Translations under genes and position numbers: made by a program
Origin: Eudorina sp. 2006-703-Eu-15
Lineage: Eukaryota; Chlorophyta; Chlorophyceae; Chlamydomonadales; Volvocaceae
Direction of reading: 5' to 3'
DNA length: 64,000 nucleotides
Assembly: GCA_003117195.1 (NCBI GenBank)
Contig: BDSI01000053.1
Coordinates: 1 to 64,000, forward strand
Notes under the pieces: model-generated
Seen by the model: the letters and a program-made list of their open reading frames with translations, nothing else
Told to the model about the DNA's origin: nothing
Database searches by the model: none
Shown here: positions 1 through 11,070 of the stretch, piece after piece
How positions within the stretch are numbered: position 1 is the stretch's first letter
How the letters are laid out: each line of letters begins with the position of its first letter

Positions 1-504
1 GGGGTGATAGTGAATTGGCAGACATTTTCAAACTGCACTGCTGCCAAGGGGTGAAGAGGAGGGTATAGATTAGATACGGTTGAGGACGAGGGTGGCTGCG
101 CTGCACTGCCGCAAGGCCCTTGACGCCGGCCGTTCCCGCACAGAGCGGGAGGGGAGCTGGTGGGGGGCCGGTGGGGAGCTGGGGGGGGGGGGGAATTGGT
201 GGGGGCCGGTGGGGAGCTGGTGGTGGGGCGGTGGAGGTCCCCTTGGCGTCCGCTCTGACACCTCCTCCTCCACAGTCCCAACACCCCCCCACCACCACCC
301 GGGGTCCACGACACACGCACACGAGCGCCACACACGCACCGAGGGAGGCCCGACCCACGGGTCGCTGATCTGTGGCTAGAAGATTGTAAAACACACATGG
401 GCGTGCGTTTTCAGTACCCTAGCCATACATGATCGACCCGTGGGTCAGGGCCCCCCCCCCAACTCACCCACCCAGACACGCCCCCACCCAGACACCCCCC
501 CTAC
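1..504. other. Left-edge sequence, probably PAT intron, no exon recognised
   Basis: This stretch lies 3' of the last visible exon of the minus-strand phosphate acetyltransferase gene and is presumably its next intron. I could not find a convincing next exon. A copy of a short dispersed intronic repeat (core ATTGGCAGACATTTTCAAAC, ending in a CTGCACTGCTGCC block) occupies about 12-48. The rest is G-rich and C-rich low-complexity sequence. Confidence 0.4.
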
Positions 505-3500
505 CTGACACTGGACAGGATGGGGTCGTCCGGCAGCGCCCCCACGAAGGGCAGCCCCGCCTTCTCCAGCTTGGCGCGGAGGGAGGAGGTCAGGATGGCG
601 TGGTGGCCCCGGGGGAGCTGCGGGGCGCCATTGGGGTGGGGGTGGGGGGAGAGGGGGATTGTGTGTGTGTGTGGGGGGGGGAGGTGGAGTGGGGCTGGTC
701 GGGTCAGGGTTGGGGTGGGGGTGGGCGGGTAGGGGGAGGTCTTGGGTTGAGGGGTGGGGGGCGGGGGGGGGGGGATGGCAGAGAGCGGGGCAGGAACCAG
801 CAGGGCGGGGCCGTGCGGCACCGGGGGGGCCCTAGAGGAGAGGACCCAAGCCGGGAAGGACACGCCCACGCCATGCTGTGCTACACAGGGCAACGTGACG
901 TGCAAGGTGACCAAACGACTGGTATGTTGGGCCCACCACCTCCTCCCCCTCATGTCACAACAGCCACCCCTCGCCCTCCCCCTTTCCCTTTACCCCTTCC
1001 CTCCCATTCCCTCTCCCCCCCTCCCTCTTCCCCCTCTCTCCTCCGGCCCCCCTCCCCCCCCTTCCCACCCTCTCCCCCCTCTCCCCCCCCTCCCTCCCTA
1101 GAGATGTCCACCCCGATCTCACATTGTGCAGCACCAGTCCCAGGACGTCCACCTTGAGGTCCTTGAACACCTGGGGGTGGGTGGGGGGGCCGGGTTGGGC
1201 CGCCATTGGGGACGAGGGGTGGGGGGGTGGGGGGTTGGGGGGTGGAGGGGGGGGAACCGCCGTTGGGGACCGCCAGGGGGGATGTCAGGAAACGGGTAGG
1301 CATCGGGGGAATCGGCCTCCATGTCAGCACGCCAACGCAAGCACATCCGCGGTGCGCGGCACGACAGCGAAAACTCATTACTTGATAATTGATACGAAAC
1401 TGGATGTGTACTCTCTAGGGCTATAAATACAGGAGGATGTTAGTTGAGCCCCGTAGGTGCCCCCGACGGGCGTTATTGCCGTGTGGCGCCCATGCCGGGG
1501 CTGTGTTGTCAGAAGCAACGTAATCAGAAGCCCTGCTCCCTGGGAGGGTGGCCAAACCGCAGCTGCACTTCCTCCCGTTCCGCCCCCATTTATCCTAGGG
1601 CCCACCCCATCCCATCCCGCGCCCAACCAGTATAACCACCCTGCAGGCCCCGCGACCGCTGCCGTACATTACTCCTCCTTCCGCCGTGCTCCCTGACCCA
1701 CCTGCCGCTTCACCATCTGCAGGACACGACGCCGCGCGTGTGCCGTACACGTCGTACAGTCCACCAGGAGCGCAGGGGTACACGGCACGGGATGGGGGGA
1801 GGCCATGGGGGTGTCATTGCCAGTCATCGTTAGACTGCCAGAGTTGGGGCAACGACACGGACATGTGTACGGCATGTACGGCAAGTGTATGACACGTATG
1901 ACATATGTATGGTGCGTACGGCGAGTGTACAGCATGTACCGCAAGCTGCGAGACAGGGCGCCCTCCTTGTAATAATTTGCCCAGACCCCCGCCCACTGCC
2001 AAACTATTTGTAACCCACCCCTGCCGTACCGCCGTCTGGTAGTAATCCTCGGGTGTCAGACCGGGGTTGCCCATCATGGTCATCAGGACGGGGCTGCCCA
2101 GGGCCGCGGCGACCTGCGCGGGGGGGGGGGGGGGCGGGTAGGGGTGAGGGGGTTGGGGTGAGGGGGGTAGGGGTGAGGGGGGTAGGGGTGAGGGACATGG
2201 GTGGATTCAGGACGTGCTGCGGCGCAGCCAGAGCAAAGGTCCTGCAGGTAGGGGCCGGTGGGTCGGCGGGACGCGTGGTCGGGATTTCCTATAACCCCCC
2301 GACCCCTCGCCCTAACCCCCCCCGACCTCTCCCCCCTAACCCCCCCCCCCCCGACCTCTCCCCCCTAAACCCCCGACCCCTCGCCCCTAACCCCCCGACC
2401 TCTCCCCCTAACCCCCCCGACCCCTCCCCCTTACCCCCCCGACCCCGACCCCTCCCCCCTAAACCGTCCGACCCCTCCCCCCCAACCCACCTGGGCATCC
2501 AGCTCCGTGTCACCCATGGCCTGACCCGGCCCATCCAAGAGTACGACATCGTGGCCCTCCTTGTACGACACGTACGCCGCGTAGATCCGATCCAGCAGCT
2601 CCGACGGCCGGCCGGCGGCGATCAACTGCCGTTTGGTGAGGGCAGTAGGGCAGGGGGGGGCAGCATTGTAGGGTTTGGTTTGTTATGGGATGATTTGGTA
2701 GGGTATGGGATGGGATGCGGACAGGCGAGTGGGGGGCGGGGCCCCCGGGGGCCGGGGGGAGCCGGGGTGTGCCGGGGGGAGCGGGTGGGTGGCGTACAGT
2801 GTTCCGTCCAGTGTTTGCTCTTCCATGCTGCGGTTGCCGGGGCTGGCTGTCCGACTTCCCGGCTCTACTTGACTTCGTTGCAGTGGGAGCCGTCGGATGC
2901 GGTGCAGTGCAGTGCAGTGCCGGCCCGGTTTGGGTTTGGGTTTGTGTTCCGGATGATGGTTTCGGAGCTGTGACGACGTCAGGGCAGCGCCCGAGTTCGC
3001 CCCAGTCCAGTAACAGCCAAACAGGCTCTATCCGTTGCTTGAAGCGATGCCGCGGCGCTGCGCATGGTCACAGGCCCGGGGCTGGGTGAGTGAATGTGAG
3101 AGAGGGGGGGGAGGAAGAGGGGGGAGGCGCTGGAGAGCTGGACCCGCGACTCGGGCCCCCCCCCCACCCCCACCAGCTGCGGAGGGCGACCCCCGCATAT
3201 ATCCGCCCGGGACCCTGCAGGCGCTGCACGCATGGGCCTGAGGAGCCGGGGCGCCCGCACTGCCCTGCCCTGCCTGTGGACCCATCCCCAGGTCGCCTCT
3301 CCCCCTGCCCCTGCCCCTCCCTGCCATGTCCCCACGGGTCCAGGTCCAGGTCCACCCCCCGGGCCCCGCCCCCGCCCCCCGACCCACCCGCGCCCCCTCC
3401 CCGGGCGCCCCGCCCCCAGCGGCCCCGCGGCCCACCCCACCCACCCGCGCCGCCTCCACATCCTCCACACCCGACATCTGTTGCGGCTCGCCCGCCATCT

Positions 3501-4548
3501 TGAAGGCGGTGCGCATCCTGCGGGGGGGGGAGGGGGGAGGGGGGGAGGGGGGAGGAGGGGGTGGGAAGGGGTGCACACCGGGACACCGGCGGGGCGGGGG
3601 ACCGGGGAGGCGGGGTTGACCCGGTTACCACCACCGCCAGGTCGGGAGGGTGACAGGAAGAGAGCGAGGGGGGCGCTTGGGGGGACCCCCACCGCACCGC
3701 GGGGCGGCCACCAACGGGGGGGGGAGGAGGGGCGGGTTTTTCTTAGGGGCTCCGCTGTCTGTCGTAGTTGGCATCAGGGGGAAAGGGGCCGGGGAAGGGG
3801 CCTGGGGGTGTGTTTGGCGGTGGCAAGCGGGTGGGGTGCCCCCGGGGTGGGAGTGGGAATGGGGGAAGGTGCGGGTGCCCGACTACAGCGTCGGCGGGGC
3901 TGTGGTTAGGGCATCCGCACCCCCCAGGCAGGGAGCTGCCGGCAGTGTACGGCAGCGGAAAGCAGCGTACGGCAGCGGAAAGCAGCGTACGGCAGCAGAA
4001 AGCAGTGTACGGCAATGGGACCCTCCCTGGTCAGGACGGGGTTCGTGTGGGCAGCGGACAGCTGGAGCACACGGCCCCCTCCCATGCTGTGGGCCCCTCC
4101 AACGCAGTGGCTCCCGCCGCGTGTGGGGCGGAGGGGAGGGGCAGAGGGCAGAGGGGGAGAGGGAAGAGCAGAGGGGAGAGGGAAGGACAAGGGGGGGGGG
4201 AAAGGGTTCCACTCACAGCTCGAGGGTCCGGTCGACTCGGGGCTCCCCGTTGTGCGGTGAGGCGGTGGCGGTGATCGGCTGGAAGTAGCCCACTTTGGGC
4301 AGGTGCCGCTCAAAGTAGCTCATGAGGCCGAGCAGGAGCGGCGTCCGGTGTCCCGACAGGCTGATGTCGGAGATGAAGAGGCTGTCCGCACCGCCGCTGA
4401 CGTTGTTGCCGTTGGCGGTCGTGAAGGTCCGAGCCGATGTCGCCGATGTCGGCAGGACAGCATCGAGCGCGTGGAGGCCACCACGCAGCGCCGCGAGGCG
4501 TCTGCAGGGTAAGGAAACCCCATCAGGGAGGAGTAATGGAACAGACAT
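505..4548 (-). CDS. PAT: Phosphate acetyltransferase, N-terminal part (gene runs off the left edge)
   Basis: The family interconverts acetyl-CoA plus phosphate with acetyl phosphate plus CoA, in the PAT-ACK pathway that Chlamydomonas has in its organelles. Exons read: 4548-4217, 3517-3445, 2625-2491, 2113-2030, 1716-1702, 1170-1123, 617-505, all phase-consistent. They give the BioD-like (AAA_26) N-terminal domain: LMSYFERHLPKVGYFQPI, then the KEGHDVVLLDGPG strand, MMGNPGLTPEDYYQTA, VFKDLKVDVLGLVLHN, and AGLPFVGALPDDPILSSVR. The start ATG at 4548 precedes a roughly 50-residue Ala/Leu/Arg/Thr-rich leader that could be an organelle transit peptide, which is inference. The DRTGG and catalytic PTA domains must lie left of the window. 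The fifth exon is a 15-nt microexon (residues MVKRQ). Family assignment rests on remembered conserved motifs across the domain; the exact paralogue is not determined. Confidence 0.85.
3943..4016. repeat. 20-bp tandem repeat, about 3.6 copies
   Basis: The unit CAGCGTACGGCAGCGGAAAG recurs with small changes at about 3943, 3963, 3983 and 4003, inside the first PAT intron. Each unit carries the TACGGCA word that is over-represented across the window. Confidence 0.8.
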
Positions 4549-5404
4549 GGAACAAATATGGTTGCAGGACGATTGCTTCTTCTTCAGGCCCCGTTCAATG
4601 TGTGTTGCTCGATTGACGGAGGCGACATCGGTTAGACCCAGGGCGGATTCGCACGAGACGAGCGTTAAGGGAGGCAATTCGGCGCCGAAAGGCCTCGCGC
4701 CTGGCCTCGCATGGCAGGAAAGAGCGAACTTAAGGCGGACGGCTTGCACGGAGCTGTCTGTCTCTGTGCTTTGAGGGCTGAGGATGCGTTTTTGATTCTA
4801 ATGCCTTCAGCTCTTGCCAAGCATGTATTTGCCAGCAGATCAACGAGCGTCAGACACAGGCACGCGAAGATTCCCGCGAGTTCACAATTGGTGCGCCACT
4901 GACCCATCGCGCAGCGCCTGCCCCAGCCAGCTCCTCGACGCCAGCAGTGGGTGATACATTACATTAATATTGCTGGCCGATGAGGCCATCTTGATCCGTC
5001 CGTCTCCAGCACCAGAACTATCGTCGTCAGGTAGTGAAGACTTTAGGCTGGCAAGGCGTCGTCCTTACTGCACCAGGTTAAAGTTGCTGTCTCTTAAATC
5101 ACATACTCGTCGGCCGGGGGAAACTGTCCTGACAACTTCAAAAATGGTAATTTCTACGTACGGCCGCTGTACATACTTATTCAGCATCCCTTCCACTTGT
5201 TCAGCGTTGAATTCGGTGGGGTCCTAGTCTCTTACGTTGCTTTTTCCTTGCTCGTAACTTTGCCACTTACGCGTGAAGTAATTTTCTCGGCAGCGTGGCG
5301 GGCGTCCGTTAGTTGCTTCGGCAAGTCACCACAAACCACGAGAACATTGGTCATACAAGTCCTGTTCTAACCGCATAGGCGTCCATACCCGCCAGGTTTC
5401 TTCC
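4549..5404. promoter_or_regulatory. Divergent intergenic region shared by PAT (-) and TSR3 (+)
   Basis: These 856 bp separate the two inferred start codons and must hold both 5' UTRs and promoters. The GC content is visibly lower than in the flanking genes. I see no clear TATA box or tandem motif. That the region is one bidirectional promoter is inference from gene orientation only. Confidence 0.5.
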
Positions 5405-6802
5405 ATGCCTCGCCCCAAGGGCGGCGGCGGTCACCGTCCCCGGGGTCCCGGCGGCTTCGGTCGAGGTGGCGGAGGCGGCCGGCGCGGCCCCACCCGCGGG
5501 GAGCAGGCCGCAGAGGCCTGGGGCCACGGCGACGACGGCTCCGCCGCCGCCGCCGGCGAGGGCGGGAGCCCTGCCTCCACCAGCGCCGCAGCGGCCAACG
5601 CGTTCGCGCGCGCACAGGCGCGCAGGGACCGCCTGCCGGCCGGCCCGCCCGGCGCCCGGCACCTGCCCCCGGACGACGTCGACGACGATGACGGCGACCG
5701 CGACAGCGAAAACGACGGCAACGATGAGGAGGGCGATGCGGGAGGCGAGGGACGACGTGACGGAGGGGACGAGCGCGGCGGCGACGGCGCCTCGCCGTCG
5801 GGGGTGCTTGAACCCTCCTCTCCCGGCGGCGGCGGTGGCGGCTCCGCCGCCGCCAAGTTCCCGGTGCACTTGGCGATGTGGGACCTGGGGCAGTGCGACC
5901 GGAAGCGCTGCACGGGCACCCGGCTGGCGCGGCAGGGGCTGGTGCGGGAGCTGCGGCTGGGGCAGGTGTTCCCGGGGGTCATCCTCAGCCCCGCAGGTGC
6001 GCAGGCAGGGGGGCGGGCAGGGGGGCAGACAGGCAGGGGGGCAGGCAGGGGGGCAGACAGGCAGGGGGCAGGCAGGGGGGCAGACAGGCAGGGGGCAGGC
6101 AGGGGGGCAGACAGGCAGGGGGGCAGGCGCCTGCGCGCCTGCAGGCGCCTCGCGCCGCTCCTCTCCGTCACACCTCAGCCCCCGCCCTCTTGGAGTTGTG
6201 ATCAAAAACTGCCCCGGACAAACCCAGCCCGGAGACCACCCAAATAACCCGGCTGTTGGGGGCTCGGACCCTGCCAGCGCCAGCTTCCGTCACCCCCGGT
6301 TTCTCGGAAGCCGCCGCGAATGCGGAACGCCGTGCGGGGGCCACGTGGGGACGGGGAGGAGGGGATCGGGTCGCGCCACAGGCGGTGGTGGTTCCGCGGC
6401 ACCACGGCACGGATGCCGCGGCACCGACGCCGGGGCACGGGGCGGCCTCACCACCTGGCCTTGGCCTCGGGTGTCCGTCCGCCGGGTGCGCGACTGCGCG
6501 GCTGCCCGTTCGTGACGTGTGACGTGTGACGTGTAACCCAGCCCACCTACTCCCGTGGTGTGGCCCTGCGCCAGGGGCCCTCCATGCCCCTCGTGGCGTC
6601 GTACACACATCCCACCCCTTTGCCGCGCTCATCCTGGGAGCCTGAGCCCTCGCTAACCCACGTCGGCCACCCACTCACCCACGTCTTTCACACACCCACT
6701 CACCCTAAACCCTCAAACTCTCACCCACCCACTCACCCACCCGGAACCCTCACACACGTCGCTCACCCACCCACCCACCCACTCACCCACTCACCCCCCC
6801 CT

Positions 6803-6845
<43 letters not shown>

Positions 6846-8210
6846 CCACCCACATCCACCCACCCCCCCACCCACCCCCACCCCCCCCACACACACACCC
6901 ACACACCTGCCTGACGACCCCTGCAGGGCAGCGCAGCGTGTCGGCGGAGGATGCGGCGCTCATCCGCTCCCGGGGGCTGGCGGTGGTGGACTGCTCGTGG
7001 AACCGCCTGAACGACGTGCCCTTCGGTGGGTGGTTGGGCGGGTGGGTGGGTAGGCGGCAAGGTGGTTGGGTGGGTGGTTAGGTGGTTGGGTGGTTGGGTG
7101 GTTTGCCTTTGTACTGCAAGTGGTGGAGACCCTCCTCCTCCTTGCTCCCACCTGGGCCCGGGCTGGGCGGTGTAAGGAGGAGGGGACACGGCGGCCAAGC
7201 TAGGCAGGCAGGCAGGCGTGCTACAGGGGGGCTGACCCAACCCGCACCCAACCCGCACCCAACCCGCACCCAAACCTGACCCAACCCTGACCCAACCCGC
7301 AGGTGCGGCGCTGTCGCACTTCGCGGCGCATACACCGGCCCAGTTCCCTCTTACACACACACGCCCACACCTGCCGCACCTCAACCACCCTTCGCACCCC
7401 GACTGGACTGGGTTTGGATTGCCCCGGCCTCTGTCTGGGCTGGCCTCTGCACGCGACCCGAACCTCTCTCGCCCCCATCAGGCCCCATCCGCCCCCATCC
7501 GCCCCACCACACACAGGTCGCATCAAGGGCGCGGCGCCGCGGCTGCTGCCCTTCATGGTCGCCGCCAACCCGGTCAACTACGGTGCGTGAGGGGCCCTGT
7601 ACGGCACGCCAAAGGACACTGATTCGCTGCTGTGGGCAACTGCTAACGGCCAACTGCGGCCAACGGCCAGCTCGCTGCCAAAGCGCGCGACCGGCCGGCC
7701 GGCTGGGGGTTTGGCCGCTTTGTTCTTCTCTGTGTACAGACATGCCGGGGTGGTTCCCACCTTAGGGGGGCCGCCTTGCGGGGCTTACGTGATGGCACGT
7801 GTCCATCCCCCCGCTTGCTCACTGGCTCCGCAGCGGCCAACGGCGTCGTGTCAGGTCGTCCTCGCCTCTGCCTCTCTGCCTCTGCCTCTGCCTCTGCCTC
7901 TGCCTCTGCCTCTGCCTCTGCCTCTGCCTCTGCCTCTGCCTCTGCCTCTGCCTCTGCCTCTGCCTCTGCCTCTGCCTCTGCCTCTGCCTCTGCCTCTGCC
8001 TCTGCCTCTGCCTCTGCCTCTGCTCTGCCTCTGCCTCTGCCTCTGCCTCTGCCTCTGCCTCTGCCTCTGCCTCTGCCTCTGCCTCTGCCTCTGCCTCTGC
8101 CTCTGCCTCTGCCTCTGCCTCTGCCTCTGCCTCTGCCTCTGCCTCTGCCTCTGCCTCTGCCTCTGCCTCTGCCTCTGCCTCTGCCTCTGCCTCTGCCTCT
8201 GCCTCTGCCT

Positions 8211-8248
<38 letters not shown>

Positions 8249-9347
8249 TGCCCCCCCCCCCTCTGCCTCTGCCTCTGCCTCTGCCTCTGCCTCTGCCTCT
8301 GCCTCTGCCTCTGCCTCTGCCTCTGCCTCTGCCTCTGCCTCTGCCTCTGCCTCTGCCTCTGCCTCTGCCTCTGCCTGGGATATGCGTCCAGTCCGTGGAC
8401 CCTGCGCTACCGGTTTGCTTCCCTCTTTTACCATTCCGCATAGATCTTTGCCTCATTTACCTTGAGTGAACATCTCGCTCCCGCCCCCCCCTTTTGGGGA
8501 CCCCCGTCCCTGGCCTCCCTCCCTGGACCTACCGCAGGCCGGCCCTGCAAGCTGTCCTGCGCGGAGGCCTTCGCGGCGGCGCTCTTCATCTGCGGCCTGA
8601 GGGAGGAGGCGGTGGCGATCCTGTCGCGATTCAAATGGTGGGGGGTGGGGGCACGGACTGGCTGACTGGCTGACTGCCCCGCGAGCTGCCTCCAGGGTCT
8701 GTTAGTCGGGTCGGCTGTTCTGCCATTGCCTGGCATGTACACAAATCGAAAAATGTTCAAATTGGATATATGTTTTTGAATTCGCACAAAAATTGGATAT
8801 ATATTTTTACAATTCGCACAAAGGCGCGCAATGGCAGAAAGTGGGTCTCGGTTTGGCGCGCCGTGTGGCCGGGTGGCTTGAGTGCCTGGCTCGGTGTCCG
8901 GCCCAGGTAGTGATCTGCGTGTCGGGGCGTTGCCTGGGGGGTGGGCTGGAAGGAGCGGCGGCTGGCTACCGTGCATGCGGGGTATATATATATATATATA
9001 CAGGTGTTGCTGGGGCCATAAACCGTCTGCAGTGCCTTACCTCTCCTCCCGTCCGCGCGTCCCCTCGGTGGGTGGTTGAGAGCGGATTCAGCCAAACCAC
9101 GACGTGCCAGCCGCAGCGCGGCCGCGTATCCTTGGACCTGCCTGTACCTGCCTTGACCTGACTGGTGTATATGCTGGCGTCACTTACTTCTTGTGGCCCT
9201 GGCTTGGCTGGCTGGCTGTCCCGACGTCACTTCTTGTGGCCCTGGCTTGGCTGGCTGTCCGGTGCAGTCCCGTGTGCGTGTGTTCCTTCGTTCGGGCCAT
9301 AGGGGTTCTGACCCGCCATCAATCCATCCATCCATCCATCCATCCAT

Positions 9348-9378
<31 letters not shown>

Positions 9379-9819
9379 CCCGTTCATCTGTCCGTCTGTA
9401 CCTCCGTCCGTCCATCCACCACCCCGTGCAGGGGCCATTCATTCTTCTCGACCAACGCCGAGTTGCTGTCGCGCTACAGCGCCTGCGCCACCGCCGCCGA
9501 GGTCATCGCCGCCCAGAACGACTACCTGGCGGGCAGGCCGGCGGCGGCGCCCTCTGCCTCCGCGGTGGACGTGCTGACGGTGGCGGCGGCGGGGCGGTGG
9601 GGAGGCGCGGAGGAAGAGAGCGAGGAGGGCGGCGACGACGACGACGGCGGTGAGGGGGAAGGGGAAGAAGGGGAGGAGGAGGAGGAGACAGACGAGGCGG
9701 CGCTTGAGGACCTGCGGCGGCGAATGAATCGGGAGCTTCCACCCAGCGACGACTCGGACGAGGAGGAGGAAGCGGAGGAGGAGCAAGAGGAAGCGGAGAC
9801 AGAAGGGGCGAAGGGGTAG
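5405..9819 (+). CDS. TSR3: 18S rRNA aminocarboxypropyltransferase Tsr3
   Basis: Tsr3 moves the 3-amino-3-carboxypropyl group of S-adenosylmethionine onto the hypermodified pseudouridine of 18S rRNA helix 31, a late cytoplasmic step of small-subunit maturation. Exons: 5405-5996, 6927-7025, 7517-7582, 8538-8637, 9432-9819, phases matching throughout, giving 414 residues and a TAG stop. The RLI-like segment ([20 protein letters not shown]) is followed by the Tsr3 core: [74 protein letters not shown]. Added to the core are a Gly/Arg-rich N-terminal segment of about 35 residues, an Ala/Gly/Asp-rich linker to about residue 150, and an acidic Glu/Asp C-terminal tail of about 60 residues. Start choice: first ATG of the open exon. 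Introns 1 and 3 hold long simple repeats. Confidence 0.95.
6001..6124. repeat. G-rich minisatellite (GCAGGCAGGGGG-like) in TSR3 intron 1
   Basis: Irregular repeats of GGGGGGCAGGCAGG and GGGGGGCAGACAGG follow directly after the first TSR3 donor site. Confidence 0.85.
6805..6844. repeat. (AC)n microsatellite in TSR3 intron 1
   Basis: About 19 AC dinucleotides, flanked by CACCC-rich sequence that runs almost to the exon 2 acceptor. Confidence 0.9.
7864..8375. repeat. (CCTCTG)n hexamer array of about 500 bp in TSR3 intron 3
   Basis: A near-perfect hexanucleotide array has one 1-bp phase slip near 8022 and a poly-C interruption at about 8214-8260. Because the unit is six bases, frames on both strands stay open for over 200 codons; these are not genes. 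Confidence 0.95.
9326..9378. repeat. (CATC)n then (CAGC)n tetramer repeat in TSR3 intron 4
   Basis: About seven CATC units pass directly into about seven CAGC units, ending roughly 50 bp before the last TSR3 acceptor. Confidence 0.85.
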
Positions 9820-10999
9820 AGTGGCGATAGGAGGAGAACGATGAGTAGTAGTAGTAGGAGGAGGCGGGGGAGGCGTCGGAGTACGAGGAGGCAGGAGCGC
9901 AAGGCGGGAGATGCACCCGCGGAGGTGATGGACGACGACAACACGACATATCGTCAGCAAGCAGTGTGAGTGGAAGGGGTATGGATGGCGGGAAATTTCC
10001 CTGTGCAATATGGCGATTTGCCCTATAGATCCGCGGCTCGAATCCCGGCCCCGTCCCCGCCACGTGATTCGTCGGGTCCGGCGCGGTTTCCAGAGGGGCC
10101 CGTTGCAACGCCCGGCGGGTCCACCTCGTAACGGTCACATGAACACACCTGTGGACGCCGATGACGATGACGATGACAGCGACCGAGTGTTCGTTCTGGA
10201 CACATGCAGCGGCTGGTTGAGGTTGGAGTTGGGGGTTTAAAACACAACGACGGGGAGGTAGGTACAAGATGACGAAATTGCGCTGGGGCACGACGTAGAG
10301 TGAGGCCGCGTCCCGTCGACATTGGTGGCCCATGTGTCGGTGTGTGGGGTTCTACCGTATGTGCAAGTGGCTCCCCACAATGGGTCCTGGCGACCCAAAG
10401 GGGGGGAGGTGCGGCGCCCGTGTAGGCGGCTGGCTGCCTGGCCGTCGGCCGCCACCTGGTGTGGTGTGGTCCCGCTTCCCTGCTGGCTGCTGTGGAGGAC
10501 CGTGCGCCATCCGATCGGGGCGTGGGTCTCCTAGGGGAGGGGCGAGCTTGGTGCTCTATCTGCACATACATATGTGTTTCGATGGAGTCCTGAGTGTGTG
10601 CAGAAGGAGATCGAGCCGCGAGAAGCGAAGTCAAGTATGAACAGTTTGACTGTCTGAGTGTGTGTGCGCATGTGTGGTGCGAGAAACCACCTGCACCAAC
10701 CACCTGCACCAACCACCTGCACCAACCACCCGCACCAACCACCAGCACCAACCACCCAGGCGCATGCGTGTGCTGAATGGATGGATGGATGGATGGGTGC
10801 CCTCGACCCAAATGTCAGCGACAGAAGTAGGAATGGAGCCGCGGTGGCCGTGTAGCCGCCAGTCACGGTCAGAATGGGGAAGGTGTAGGGAGCGGCGCTG
10901 CCCCTCGGACGGGATGTCGTACCATCGCCGTAAGCGCCGGGTAGCCCGAGTGGCAGCTCACGCCATGACAAGCAAAGCGCTCTCAACGTCTCCCTCTCC

Positions 11000-11070
<71 letters not shown>

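Noticed and set aside
1421..1431. CTATAAATAC as a TATA box
   Set aside because: It falls inside a PAT intron with no gene start nearby.
7711..8469. Open frames of over 200 codons on both strands of the CCTCTG array
   Set aside because: A pure hexamer repeat keeps every frame open; it lies in a TSR3 intron with matching splice phases on both sides.
10030..10050. GGCTCGAATCCCGG resembling a tRNA or SINE B box
   Set aside because: No cloverleaf or convincing A box around it.
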